This document shows positions 30,623 to 43,566 of a DNA stretch of 64,000 bases, in pieces (the first letter of the stretch is position 1; each line of letters opens with the position of its first letter). This stretch comes from Eopsaltria australis (taxonomy: Eukaryota; Chordata; Aves; Passeriformes; Petroicidae). Under the pieces are notes generated by a model. It saw only the letters and a program-made list of their open reading frames with translations. It searched no databases and was not told where the DNA came from. The position numbers and the translations under genes were made by a program. The DNA is taken from positions 1-64,000 of the forward strand of contig JAVTVJ010001766.1 of NCBI GenBank assembly GCA_034509425.1, in the 5' to 3' direction.

Positions 30623-32600
30623 TCTCTCCATCTTCAGTTGCAACCCTTTCAGTTGCAGTCTCTCTGTATCATGTGTCTAGAGCCTATTTTCCTCTGTAAA
30701 CTTAGCACATTTAGGTTTTGGTCCAGTTGGCAGGATTGCTGATACATGAACTGTTTTCAGTCCTCCTGATGTGCCTGGAGTTGCCTGAAGGGAAAAAGTG
30801 TTGCTGTATGAACAGCATAACTAGCAAGGGATAATCTTAGCAAAAATAATTTCTACTAGCATTGTGAAATTTGACATTATTTCTTTGATTACCTGTTCTA
30901 GAAATAATGTATTTCCTAACTGCAGCAATGTGGGTAATGCCTACTCCAGTTAAGTTTTGGAAAACCCTTATCATTCTGATGCTGTTTTCACATGCTTATA
31001 GCTTTATGGAAGCATTCAAATTTCGTTCTTCAACCCTGCTTAGCTAATGACAGCTAAAGACTTTCCCAATGCCTTCTGCTGATGATCATGTAGAGGGATG
31101 TGGTATTGTGGAGAAAAGAGTGTTCTAAAACTTGAGAAGAAAAGTTGGAGCTGGAAATTTGATCACATTAATTTAATAGCCACAAACTATTTATTCTTGT
31201 CCTTTATTAAAGAAGAAATACCCCGCATGTTAGGACTAGGTATCTACTGCTTGGCTAATGACAGATCATGAGTCTAACTGTCCTAACCACGTCTCCATTG
31301 TTGTGTTCTGTCTTCTTACAGCAGCATAAAACTTGTCTATACAAAAGCAGTGTTACAAAGATGAACCCAATGAAGCAATTATATCGCTTTCTATTCTAGA
31401 AAGCCTCCACAGTCTTCAACAAAAGCTGCCTTGTGGGTTTCATTATTCCTTCATCCCAAGGCACACAGTTGTCCAGCCTTTATCTTCAAACTTCTCTCTG
31501 CCATGTAGATGAATCTATATACCTGCTCTGTCTTTTCTTCAGCTTCCTGAAGCTGGAAGGGAGGACACAAAACAGCTTCCCCTGAAAGGACCAGCCAAAA
31601 ATGTGTTTACCATGGATGATACCACTCAGTTCTGCAGGCCTTAAAACACCATTTAGTATTGTTATTGCAAAATCATGTTTATCAGGGAGCTCAACTGACA
31701 GGCTGAGAACTCTTTTTGAAATTGTCTATTGTGTGGCTTTGAACAGCTCACTTCTTCTTTTCAATCTAGAAAAAAAAAGTCTATAAACCCTCTGCAAACT
31801 TATTTTAATATTGCAGCTGATAACAAAGAAATCCATGCAAGAGAGAAACACACTTCTGCAATTGTTCCAAAACTGTTCTGTTTGGTAGTCTAGTTCAGAC
31901 TGCTCTACATCAAGTTATTTTGGGGGCTACATGATCTAACAAAACCTGAAGCAGTCACTCCTTAAATGCTGCCTTGTTGTTTAACAAGTGCCACCCTTGG
32001 TCGAGGGAACAAGAAATTTCTCCTGTACAAGGCAACATGAAAAGAATTTGAAAAATGATCTGCCACTTGTGCTTTTGGGAAAAATATATGAGAGCTTTGT
32101 CATGGCCAGCCGGGAAGATTAATGGAAGCTGGGACTTGATTCAATCAGTGTTGAAACACACCAAACCAATTAAATAAATGGAAACATTTAATAGAGTCTG
32201 TATCAATAAATACAGATGAATATTAATGCAGACCTGTAAGATTTGGAGAAGGGGGAAATGAAAAGGTGTAAAGAATAGAAAATGCTTAGAGGGGAAGAAT
32301 TTCACTATGTTTCTCCTGCTGATCACCCAGAAGGATTTGGCACTGAAACGAAAACTGTGCTAGGACTTGTACAGATAAGCCAAAGCTGTATTATTTTTCC
32401 ATAACATATCTGCTTTGCCTTTCTCTCCTATTTTTCAGTTGTAATTTTAACATAGCTTTTATATTTTTGGGGTTTGTGTTGTTTATGTTATTGACTCATA
32501 ATAGAGAACACACATGAATTCTTATGTTTAATTACATGATCAAGGCAAAGTTCATTATTCGATTTTGAAATGTACAGCCCCAAAACACTACAGGATACTT

Positions 32601-32625
32601 TTTATATATATATATATATATATAT
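32601..32625 (+). repeat. (TA)n microsatellite
   Basis: About twelve TA units. Confidence 0.9.
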
Positions 32626-34839
32626 GGGCATTGCCTTTTCCCTAGGTCAGTTATTCAGTGGGTGGCAATTCCTTCTAGCTCTGTATAATAAGACCATCCT
32701 TGTGACTGGGGAAGTTTCTCTAGACTAGTTAACTTTCTGAATTTTTCCAGAGACCCTGTTTATAACTTGAGAAGACAAGGTCGCTGCTGATGATAGGAGT
32801 CTTAGGGATGCAATTAGGCAGGTCTTAAGAGATGTTTAGGTTTAGCTAATGCTGTAGATGTATATTTTAAGAGCATGAAAAAGTACTGGGCAGTGCTTGA
32901 AGGGGGTCTGACTGTGACAATAAGGAGTACTGTGGTGAAATACAAATACTGAGGATTAGTTAGTGGTATACAAAGATATTAAAATTTTTACATCAAAGAA
33001 AGAGGTGCTCAGAAACAACTTATAGAGTCTGGTGTTCTGTAGGAAAGAGTTTGTTTTTCAGATTGGAAATTTTGCAGAACTTTGGAAAAAAATTAATGAT
33101 GACAAAAATCATGGGGCATTTTTTGTCTTTCAAAGGACTGAAAAGGGGAATACATATTCAGAATAAGAAATGGAATAATTTGCATCTTTCTCCTCCACCT
33201 CCTGACCACAGAATTAGTAACTGAGATATATACACTCACATACATACAAGATTTTGAAAAAATATGAAATTTTCTTGATTTCTGCATGGTAACCAGTTAT
33301 CTTAGGGGTGCAGCTTTCTTTCATAAGGGAACACTGCTGGAAGGGAAACAAGGAAACAAGCTTCCTTCTGTGGAATGCTAATTAGATTCAAGTGTCCTTC
33401 TGAGCTGGGATGTGTCCCTGAAAGACAGAAGAAACAGAACAGAGCATCATGCAGTTAAATTCACCTTGCTGTATCTCAGCTTTAGTAAGTTGGTATGGTA
33501 TGACCTCAGAGAGATTCATCTCACTGCTAAGGGGAATTGTTCAGCTGAGTGAGAGCAAACAGGAAAACAAGCAGACAAACCACTACCAGCAACAACAATA
33601 ATGAAAACTGCTTCTTCTAATTACAGACTGAACTGAAAAGGATCAAAATTTACTCTCTGCACCTGATGTAGTTGCTTATAAAACTGTATATTCTACAACT
33701 AACATAATTTGCAGCAGTTTGAAATTTCATTTCTCTTTTTTAGTTCTAAGGGGCACCTTTCTATTGCTTTGTAATGACATGAACATCAAAATGTTCAATA
33801 TTTTTAGATGTTAAGTAGGAAAATAAGTTTGCTTGCTGCCTTCCTCTCTTTCCCAGCAGGGCAGTGGAGCACCAGCATATAAATAAGAACACAGCTTTGA
33901 CCAGATGTCAGAAAAGAGGGGGAGATATCCATTATTTAGCAAAGAAATAGGTTTTAAAATTTAAATCTAGTGTGGAGGCAATAAGAAAACTGACTACGCC
34001 AAAAATATTGGTACAAACCACGTTGTCTATTGAATTTTCATCCCCTTCTTCATTCTTAGGACCCTTGAATTGACCCTCTGTAGCTCGACAACACCACAAA
34101 AATGAACATAGCAATGCTTTTGCTTTTAGACACCCTTGAGTTTTCAGGCCAGGTAAATTTTATCAAAGCAACAATTCTGATTTTATATATATATATATAT
34201 TCTTAATCATGTTGTGAAAATCAGTGCAGAAATGTGCCAGTTCTTTGTACCATTCTTGCTGTGCTTCACAGTGCTAATATATTATATTGGCATGAACACT
34301 TGTATAACAGCATTTTCACTAGGGGAATTCTGAAATTTCAACATATTCTAAACAGGCAAAATATTCTTTAAATGGACAAGACAGCAAAAAGTCCCTCTTT
34401 ACTATCTCTCCTTTGGCATATTAGATTTTTATTTTGTTTTGTAACCTGTGTGTGTAGATGTCTGTGTGATGAATCTTGAAATGAGAAAAATAATTAAAAG
34501 GACACCAATGTCAACTATGAGACTAGGCAATAATACAGCAGAAGTCCCTTCTCAGCCAGTCCTCAGGTCTGTGCTTTCCCTGACTACTCATAACATCAAA
34601 GAAGAGCCAATTTAAATTAAGAGGCTCTAATAATCTCTTGGGACTTTTCCTAATAATTGCATCCATATGTAGGAATAGGAGGAATTTGTAGGTAATACTC
34701 TATGCTTCATAACAGATAAGAATGGATGGGAGTGTCAACTGGTTTTTGTGAAAATAATCCCCCTAAATGTCCATCTGTCAATTAAGAGAATTTCTCAGGA
34801 AGTGAAAGTGGACAACTGAGAGTATAATTGTGACATGCT

Positions 34840-34925
34840 GTAGAATTATGGAATTATTTGGTTTGGAAGGGACCTTAAAGATCATCTAATTCCAAATGCC
34901 CTGCCATAGTTTCACTGCAGTTGTC
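34840..34925 (-). mobile_element. CR1 LINE 3'-end fragment, minus strand
   Basis: GGTTTGGAAGGGACCTTAAA followed by GATCATCTAATTCCAA is the reversed 3' end of CR1, preceded by a trace of the terminal repeat (ATTATGGAATTAT). Confidence 0.85.
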
Positions 34926-37900
34926 TAGTTTTACAGTTTTATGCTATAGATTTTCATTACTAATTCCCAGCTGTAGATGAACTTAAACTGCATAATTCTT
35001 GGTACATTATTAGACTGTCTAGATGGTGAAGGGTGGCTTATGCCAAGTGAGACTTGCAGGTGCTATCAATTTCTTTGCACTATTGAATTATTTGCTTAAA
35101 AGAAGAAGATAAAACCCCATGTTCACCCTACATGAGAGCATAGAATAAGTGAGGATGTTTTTCTGCTATGGCTGAAAGGAACCCCTGCTCTGGGTGCTGT
35201 TGGGAATAATGGAGTTTTGTTGGCTCAGCATGGTGTGCCTCCATTTGAGACGCTGGGATGGGAATTTCACTGAGACTATTATTAGAACTCCTGTCTTCCT
35301 GACATCTCAAACAAAAACTGAGCCGAACCAGTAGGAAAATACATAACTCACAGTCACATTGATAGGCAAGAATTTTTAATTTCAGTGCAGTGGCAAACAC
35401 CCAAGCCGCATTTTAAAATGTTTTTTGTTTGCTCAAAGGCAACGGAGTTATCAAAATAAGGTTCTTATTAGTTAATCTTTGTAACAGCTCAAGCAGACTG
35501 TTTTATCTGATCAGGATATGAGAGGAGTTTCTTCAAAGAACTCAAAAAATAAACCCAGTGTCCTGATCCCCAATGTCATGCCCTGCAGAGTAGAGGTATC
35601 CCAGTGGCTTCCTGCAGCAAGTGACAGTAAGTGTTTTTTCTGTTCATTACCAAATTAAATGGGATAGTGCTTTACTCTCCTATTCAGAGACACTTTACTG
35701 GATCGTTCAACATAATTAGTTAAAAACATACTACTTTAGCAGAACATAGCTGAATAATTTCCTAGCTTAGAAGACACAGGTGTGTGAGGATAAAAGCTTT
35801 CTTTTTTTGAATAAACAGAAAATGTCTCATAGCTTTTCAAATAACTTCCTTTAAAGGAATCTAGGTAAATGAAGACAGAAGTACCTGTTCAATATTTATT
35901 CACTGAAAAGCAGAGAGATTTCTGCTCTGTCTTGTTTTTGAAACAATGTTAAAAGCTGTCCTAGTGTAATTGTATTGAGCCTAATGAATTGTCACTGGAG
36001 ATGAATTTGGACCTGGTATCTCTGTTTTCACCTGCCAGGAAAAAAATGTTTTTAATCTGACTTTACATATTAATCACTCACAGACAAGGAGACAAGTTCT
36101 GGAAGAATTCTGTCTTCTTTATACAGACTTTCTGATTCAGCTTGTTATATAATGAGGTGAAAGGAAAGTCAAGATCACTCAATTTTTGTAATGACTTTGA
36201 ATCAGTTCCACAGATTTTATCACGTTTACCCCCAAACTCAAGAATTTCTATCTGGATTAATCATTGTCTGAGAAAATACATAACTTTAAAAGTACATTTG
36301 GAGCATGAAAAAAGAAAAAAACACCTTGGAAATTCATTAGCTGACCTGGGTACAAAAGGTTGCTTTAAAAGAAATTTGGGTTACTTTTAAATGTCTTGAA
36401 TACTCTGACTTTCAGATAGGTGGGAAAAGTGCTGTCTTCATGCTCTGCCTAGACAGGCAAGATACTCCTGCCAGCACTGAGAGAGTGGCCCTGCAGTATC
36501 TGGGCACAGGGCCTGGGATCTCTGGGCTGGCAGTGGCCAGGGAGGTGCTCTGGAAGTCAAGGCTGTGCCCTCCTCCTGTCTTCCCTCAGACCATCTCTTC
36601 CTGCACCAAATCCTTCTGGCACATCAGATAGGGGCTCAGATTAGAGGAAAATATGTTGAATTTAAAAAGCAGTCTCTTCTGTCTACATTTACCATGGCCT
36701 AAGATTTTTCTTGAAAAATATGTAACTTTCACAGTCTCATGGCTTTCAGTATTGATAGCATGCATCTCCTGGAGAGTTTTAATTTAAGACTAATTCTGCC
36801 AGGTAGCCTAATTTGGAAATTAGATTAAAGAGATCTTTCTTTAATCAGTAAACTTCTCTCATCAATGAAAACTTGTCTCTATCAGATGCATTGACTTGCA
36901 GACCCAGTCAAAATTATTTGTTGTTTTGGCTTGTTCTAAAAACATTTCATTATATAATTCAGATTTCAAGATACTGCCATTTTGAAAGTGTTGCATTTTT
37001 GTGATTTCTCTTTTAAAAGAGAGGTTGGTATCTCTTCCCTCACCACAATGGAATAATTGGTGGGCTGGCATGAATGAGTCGTGAGCTGCATACATCAGGG
37101 CTACTTAAGTCAACTTTAAGTCCTTCAAACCTCAGTTGATAATTAGAAATGAGAGCATAGGCAGGGTCCTCAAATCCTGATTAGAAGTCACTTAAAATAA
37201 TTACAGAAGGAATGAATGCAATTTGGAATAGTCTCACCCTGGTAGGCTAATCCTAGTTGGTGAGCAGAAATCTCCATAAAATATTCTTGAATTTGATAAT
37301 GTAAAATTTCAGATTATGTGTTTAAAAAAATCATTGCTCAGATATACAAAAGTAACCCAAAGTAGACGGAGACAAATGCCAGCAGTAAGTTAACAGTTGT
37401 ATAGTGTATAACATTAGGTGTTATGTCCTCTATTACACTATGTAGAATTGCTATTATTACATTGTCTTTAGGAGTTGAAATGTTACTTTGATAAAACAGG
37501 TATACTTAGGCATAACTGCCCTAACTTCTTTATCATTCATGATGTTCACTTGCAAAACACCCATGTGATTTCATTATGTGAGTCTATTTGTACCCTCATC
37601 TCCTTATATTTTAACCTGAATTTCCCCCCATGTATGCAATTATTTCCTCCTTTTACTTTTCCTGTTTTGATTTCTGCATTTGTGAGACACTGATTGAGAA
37701 TCACAGCTGTTTGGGAATGAGGTTAGAAACATCTGCTTGGGCCTACTGTAAAGCTTGAGGACTGTTTTTTTTGGAGACCCCTTGTATTTCCCCAAAATCT
37801 TCTGAACAGTAATGCACACATTATGGAGTACAGCTATCATCTCAAGGCAGCCTTCCATAAAGTATTGACCATTAGTGCACTATCTGTCCTACTGCATCAT

Positions 37901-38789
37901 TCACATGATTCATCAAGAGCCAAGAAGGAACAGTTTGATTTTTCTGGCTAGTACACAATCATTCTTAATGTATTTGCTGAGATTTAAATTCAAAGCCAGG
38001 TATTGCAAGGATTTCAGATAATACAATGTCATTAAAAGCTTTTGTGTCTTCATCAAGAGCTGTACTTTAAACCATATGTATCCTACACCTTCCTATTATG
38101 GTTGTTTTTTAGTTTTTTTGTTGATTCCCACCTGCTCTTTCTTAGAATTCACAATGTCTTGGGAATAGATTTGCAGCTTTGTCCTGATCTTGTCATTGTG
38201 TAGATGGCAGAGCAGCACTGCAATGATATTTTACTTTCATAGTAAACCAGTTTTCATTTCTTCTCCAACTCTGTGAGCTATCAGGATTACTAAAGGGAAA
38301 AAAAAAGGAACCCTTTCTCTTCCCGCCAACAGAAATGATAGCAGCAACTTACATTTATGCTTCTACTGAATTTTTTAAAAAATTATATTTATGTAGGACA
38401 GAAGGAAAAGATAACTTCTTCTGGAAAGATATCCACTCTAGTAGATAGATGTTCATGCTCCTTTCCAGGACGACTGTGTCCATCTGATGGATCCACATGC
38501 ACACCTCTTGTCACAGCTGTTTCTTGTTATGCTTTGTGCTGACCCTTTTCTTTTGTGTAACAGACCAGGAAAGCATTGGTAGGATTGAATGCATATGTCC
38601 AAAAGTTCCTTAAACATGTGGAAGGATTTTAAAGTATGTGCATTTTGCTGACCCAAGAACCCAACCGACTCTCAGAAACCTGCAGCCTAAGGATGTCAGA
38701 GCACAGTTTTGGATCTTCCATTTTGGGGAGTATGCCTGTCCAAAGAGGGTGACTGTGAAAAGTTGTGGCTTTGAGGTGGTGGCACTCCT
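34926..38789. other. No gene recognised
   Basis: AT-rich host-like DNA with short chance frames only. Confidence 0.5.
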
Positions 38790-38965
38790 CGTGTCTTTAT
38801 GTTGTCCAGGAAGGTGGAGTCACCATCCCTGGATATGTTCGAGAAAGAACTGGACATGGCACTTAATGCAATGGTTTAGTTGACATGGTGGTTTTTCATC
38901 AAAGTTTGCACTTGATCATCTTGGACATCTTTTCCAATCTAAATGATTTTATGGTTCTGCAATGT
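38790..38965 (+). mobile_element. CR1 LINE 3'-end fragment, plus strand, diverged
   Basis: It reads the CR1 3' untranslated landmarks in order: a TGGAGTCACCATCCCTGGA block, then TTGATCATCTTGGA and CTTTTCCAATCTAAATGATT, then a worn terminal repeat (TTATGGTTCTG). Confidence 0.8.
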
Positions 38966-41683
38966 GAGAAGCAAACATTTCTGATCAATTGACTCACCTA
39001 TAGAGAACTCTAGGTCAATCTAGTGAAGGAGTACACAAGAAGAAAATGTAGGTTTATTACAATTTTTATAATAAAATCAAAATGACAGGAACAGAAAAAC
39101 ATGTCCATTTCAAGATATTTCACCCAGAAGTTCTAGCCATGCATAGGCTAGTTTTAATTCATATATCTTATTAATCTCAATAGAGGAAAAAACTGCTGCA
39201 AATTTCCTTGGCTGAATAAGGAAAGGTTACTGTTTAGGGGAACAAAGTAGAAATGTGTATGTTTAGTGGCAGACTATGCTGGTTATATATTTGTGGATCT
39301 TTATACCACTTAAGTACTTTTCCTGTCCTTGAATTTATAGATGTTAAAAATTTCTTTGTAGAGCGTGTCATAAAAGACAGTGGTCAAACAGGAGAGACAT
39401 GCAGGTGCTGAAGCTTTTAGTAATATTTGTTTTATCTTTTGAAAAAGAGATTTAGCTTGCTGTTAATCTCTAACTTCTTTTTTCTGTTGAGATTACTTTG
39501 AAAAAAATAGGGGAAGATAAACTATGTATCAAGTTATGACTGTTTTTTAAAAATTAGGTAGCTTTTCCTCTAGAATTTTGTGAATTTTTCAGAATATTCT
39601 GGCCATTTATTCTGCATGCTATCTTAGTTTGAAAATCTCAGGATGAAATATCTCTTTTTCCTTTATTATCTGACACTGTCTACTTCTTGGAAATCCATGC
39701 TGATGTCGCTCATAGAAGGATGATATAACAGCAAGTATTTTCATTCTTGATTTGTTATGGAAACAAGCTTTGAATTTCTTTTTAAAGACTGATAATAGAC
39801 ATACACAAAAATGTGCTATATTCCAATGAAATATTGAGATCGAATTGTGAGAATTATTTTATTTTTTTCTTCCCTCAGCTTAATGACCATAGTAAGTACT
39901 AAAGTGATCCTTCATAGAGCTCAGCACCTCAATTTAATGGGCATATGGCATAAGGTTAGCTTTGGAAAATTGTCACATCTTTGCCAAAACATTGCTATTG
40001 AATTTTAGAAACACTACTTTAGAGTTTTAAATACAGAATGTCAGGAATATATCAGAGGAAGGCTTGTTGATGACATTTTTATATAAGATCTATTATAGCT
40101 GAGAATTTTCAAATATCACTTTTCTTGTGGAGACAGCTTTTAAACTAAAACCCACGGTGTTGGCTAGACTATGCAATTCCCAGTGAAGCAATAATGAGAC
40201 AGAGAGGGAAAAAAGTTCCTGTTCCACTCTGTGCCCAGCTTCTGCCTCTGACCCTCCATTTAGTGCCTCACAGAGAGTGTGCCTGGCTTACTTTCAAGCC
40301 TTTCCACAAACATGTTATTTTCTGCAAAAGGCTGCAGTCTTGCTGTCTCCACTGTAGATTCATAACACCAAGTCACACCTGTAACACCCAACAAACTGGA
40401 CATGATGTTTATCGGGTGGTTTCAGTTGTTCCTGCAAGCCAGGAGGACATCATCAGAGTGTGGCCAGTATAACTCCACACAAAATGCACTTAATTTCTGC
40501 ACAAACCTTCACATCCAGTCTGGGAACATGTTTGGTGGTAAAGTGAGAAGCAGAACAAGGAGACACCTAATTCTTTCTAGCACCTATTCCTGTCATGGAA
40601 TTTATTTTTTCTAACAGAAACTGTTTACACTTAACAAGGCACTTCTGGAGCTTTTCACATGGCCAAGGGAAGGTACAACTGCTAAGCTGAGCTGCTCAGG
40701 TGTCATCTGACCCACAGCTGGGGCCACCTCAGCAGCCACAGCTGTTAACCACTGCAGACCCTTCTTTTGGAACGTGTGACACCATCCTGTGTGTGCCAGG
40801 CCAGAGCAGCTCTCCATGCACAAGAAGAGAGCTCCAGCACAGGGGTTTCAGACCCACTGTCCCCATGGGGCTGTTTGGCCTCTACCCTGGTGCTGCTCAC
40901 TGCATCTCTCTCTGTCCACACATTGTTTTTCCACCCTGATGACTACAAAGGACCTTGCATAAATGTTGTGGCTCTTTTCCTTGAGGTCTGGGTAAGTACA
41001 TTTCTAGGAGTCTTTCTTCCTCTATTTTTGAGTCCTGAGGCCTTAATCTACACCCATGTCATTTCATACCTGACTTATTTAAAAATAGGACCTGTACTTG
41101 TTGGCAGAAATGCAAGTTTTCATGTGAGACAAGGAGTTAACAGGTTTTGTGTGTTGTGTACTATCAGCAGAGATCACAACATAGGAAAACATTAAAGACA
41201 TTGCAGCAGCGCAGCCGCCCATGGCATTACATACTCTAATAGAGGAAAGGTACGAATAAAAAAACAATACTGAGAAGCTGAAAAATCCTATTCGCTATGC
41301 ACAAAGTTAGATTCTGATATATGCTCAGGTGTCTATGAAAACTTATATATTTTTAGATTATATTTTAATATGAGGGGTGAAACTAAAGTACATACCAGGT
41401 AGTCAAATAAAGAGAGAAGTCTGCAGCACTTACTCGCCATGCATACATGCAAATAATTGCATTGAAGTGGAGCAGCATTTAGACCAGCTGAGAATTAATA
41501 CCATGTTTTGCAGGATGCATGGGAAAATGGACACACTGCTTCACCTGTGAGGTGCATTCTTATTTCCATAAGGGCCAAATTTATGAGGAATTACAGAAAG
41601 AGATTTCAGCACCTTCTGTTAAGTACAGTGTCATGATAAAGTGTGCTAATGGAAATCAAACAGTAGGAGTCGAAAGTAGCTGT
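38966..41683. other. No gene recognised
   Basis: Host-like DNA. A 142-codon frame (40767-41195) overlaps others in all frames and has no recognisable domain. Confidence 0.5.
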
Positions 41684-42550
41684 AATCTTGTCAGAGACTG
41701 AAAATAGTTCATGCCTCAAACATTGATATAAAGTTTTGATCAGAGAAACCTCCCTGAGGATACCTGACTGGGACTTTGGACTGAGCGCCAAACTGCTGAG
41801 ATTAGATAAAGGGAAAAGCCTATTGTTCAGTCATCTCACTCTGAGGGAAAGGAATGCATCCACAGAGGCTGAAGCCACCAGCTGTACTGAGAATCATTTC
41901 TGGCTGAGTTTGGGATGGGGGCAGAGAACAGCTCACAGAAGCCAAGTTGGCACAGTCTTACCCCCCAGCTGAAGGGGGGAGGAGGATGGCGTAACCTCTG
42001 GTCAGAGGCAATACACACTCATCCTCCGTTACACAAACTGGCCCAGCTGTGGAACCCCCAACTCTACAAGCCACATCCACGGGACTCTCACGTGAGAGGC
42101 AGCTGAGGGGGAGTCACAATCCATCACAGACCCCCCAAAGTGCTCCCCAGACGCCTTGCACCACAGGAGTGCACGTGATGCAAGCAGAGTCTGCTGCTAG
42201 AGGCTGCCCCCTCCCCCAGGGGGACATGCCTGCACATTTCCACCTGGCCTGAGTGTATATTAACCCATGGCATTCTGTGCTTTTGGGGGACTTCCACCAC
42301 CGAGACCAGCTGAAGAGGACATCAGGACACCAGTGGGACCCACGGAGTGGCGATACTTCTTTGTCCCTGTCCCTCTCTGTCCCCCCATCTTTCTCCCTAC
42401 TCCCCCTTTTCTCTCTTTTCTTCTCTCTCTCTCTCTCATATTTACTATCAAATAAAAGCCATACTATTGAATGGCATATGGTCTCGGTTGTACCTTAATT
42501 CGGGCAGAGGTATTCCCAAAGAACCTTGATAATTGGATCATAACAAATCT
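41684..42550 (+). mobile_element. Solo LTR (family E), plus orientation, perfect duplication
   Basis: The LTR is 41689-42545, TGTCAGAGACTG to GGATCATAACA. It is flanked by AATCT (41684-41688, 42546-42550). A (CT)n block and AATAAA at about 42451 give plus sense. It is the inverted counterpart of 10735-11594 and helped set the boundaries of both. Confidence 0.93.
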
Positions 42551-42750
42551 TCATGCCTGTTAACAGTTGTAAAATCACTGACATTAACCATAATATCATT
42601 CAGAATGGAGTTTAAGACATTGGTGGGCAGATGGGGGAAAGGGGAATTAAATCATGTTTTCTTTGGAAAGCTGTATATAGTCTTTTGCTTTGTCTTTCAT
42701 GCCTTCTTTCACACTAAAAAGAAATCTCAACCCACTTATCATGATGACGA

Positions 42751-42778
42751 TTAGTAGTAGTAGTAGTAGTAGTAGTAG
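42751..42778 (+). repeat. (TAG)n microsatellite
   Basis: About nine trinucleotide units. Confidence 0.9.
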
Positions 42779-43048
42779 CCACCAGTTTCAACTAAATTTG
42801 GCAGAAAACTGTAGCTCTCACTCACAATTAATAAACTTTGTCAAGTCTTACAGAGATGTGACATTGCTGTAGTAGGCCCAGTAAAGAAAGGCTAATGTTA
42901 ACTCACTAAGCAATGCTTGGTCTAATAAACAGCCTCCATATGCTTTGGTATTTCTTGTGCCCTCTAACACAACCATCACCCACAGGGCACTGACCTGTGG
43001 GAAGACAGACCATTGAGTTTGGTGGTTCCTGAATTAGTTTTTTAGTTC

Positions 43049-43460
43049 ACAGGGTGTGGAGAATAACTATCTCCGTCTGCATGGACATAAAGTATAAGTG
43101 AGCAATCCCGGCCCCTTAGATGAGAAATAGGCCTCTGTTCAAGGTTATTCAAAAGACAGCTGTGAGAAAGGGAGACACGAAAGCCTAAAACAAGATGCAG
43201 GTGTCTAAAGATTAACTTGGCAGAAGAAACTGTTATTGTAGCCTTCTGATACTAACTTAGTGCTCTAATTAGAGTAGAGAAAATCCCGTGTGAAACCCTT
43301 GTGTGAGAAAAAAACACTGTGAACTGCAGAGGAAAAATTTATGTAACTTTATTTTTAGCACACTGTAGGATATAAGTATGCTCGCTGCCCGACAATAAAG
43401 GACTTCACTTTTGATCACATTGATCTGGTGTGATGTCCCGTCATTTTCCCCACAACAGGG
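43049..43460 (+). mobile_element. Solo LTR (family A relative), perfect 6-bp duplication
   Basis: The LTR is 43055-43454, TGTGGAGAATAAC to TTTCCCCACA. ACAGGG flanks it (43049-43054, 43455-43460). Its core matches the family A LTRs at 2641 and 4873 (GACATAAAGTATAAGTGAGC, then AGGCCTCTGTTCAAGG and GACAATAAA). It is more diverged at both ends. Confidence 0.9.
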
Positions 43461-43544
43461 GATGTTGCTCAAAAATTTAATCCTAAACTATCAGCAGAAA
43501 TATTGCATTTTTGCAATATCTTGTGAAGTGGTTGGGTGTTGATT

Positions 43545-43566
43545 CTATTTTATTTTATTTTATTTT
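43545..43566 (+). repeat. (TATTT)n microsatellite
   Basis: About four units. Confidence 0.85.

Larger units (their letters stand above)
28802..34839. other. No gene recognised; simple repeats only
   Basis: AT-rich host-like DNA. It contains a (CCCTT)n run near 30592-30622 and an (AT)n run near 32601-32625, with a smaller (AT)n at 34180-34200. No exon or transposon was recognised. Confidence 0.5.

Noticed and set aside
40767..41195. 142-codon frame as a host exon
   Set aside because: Open overlapping frames on both strands and low-complexity hydrophobic text, with no domain or splice signals.
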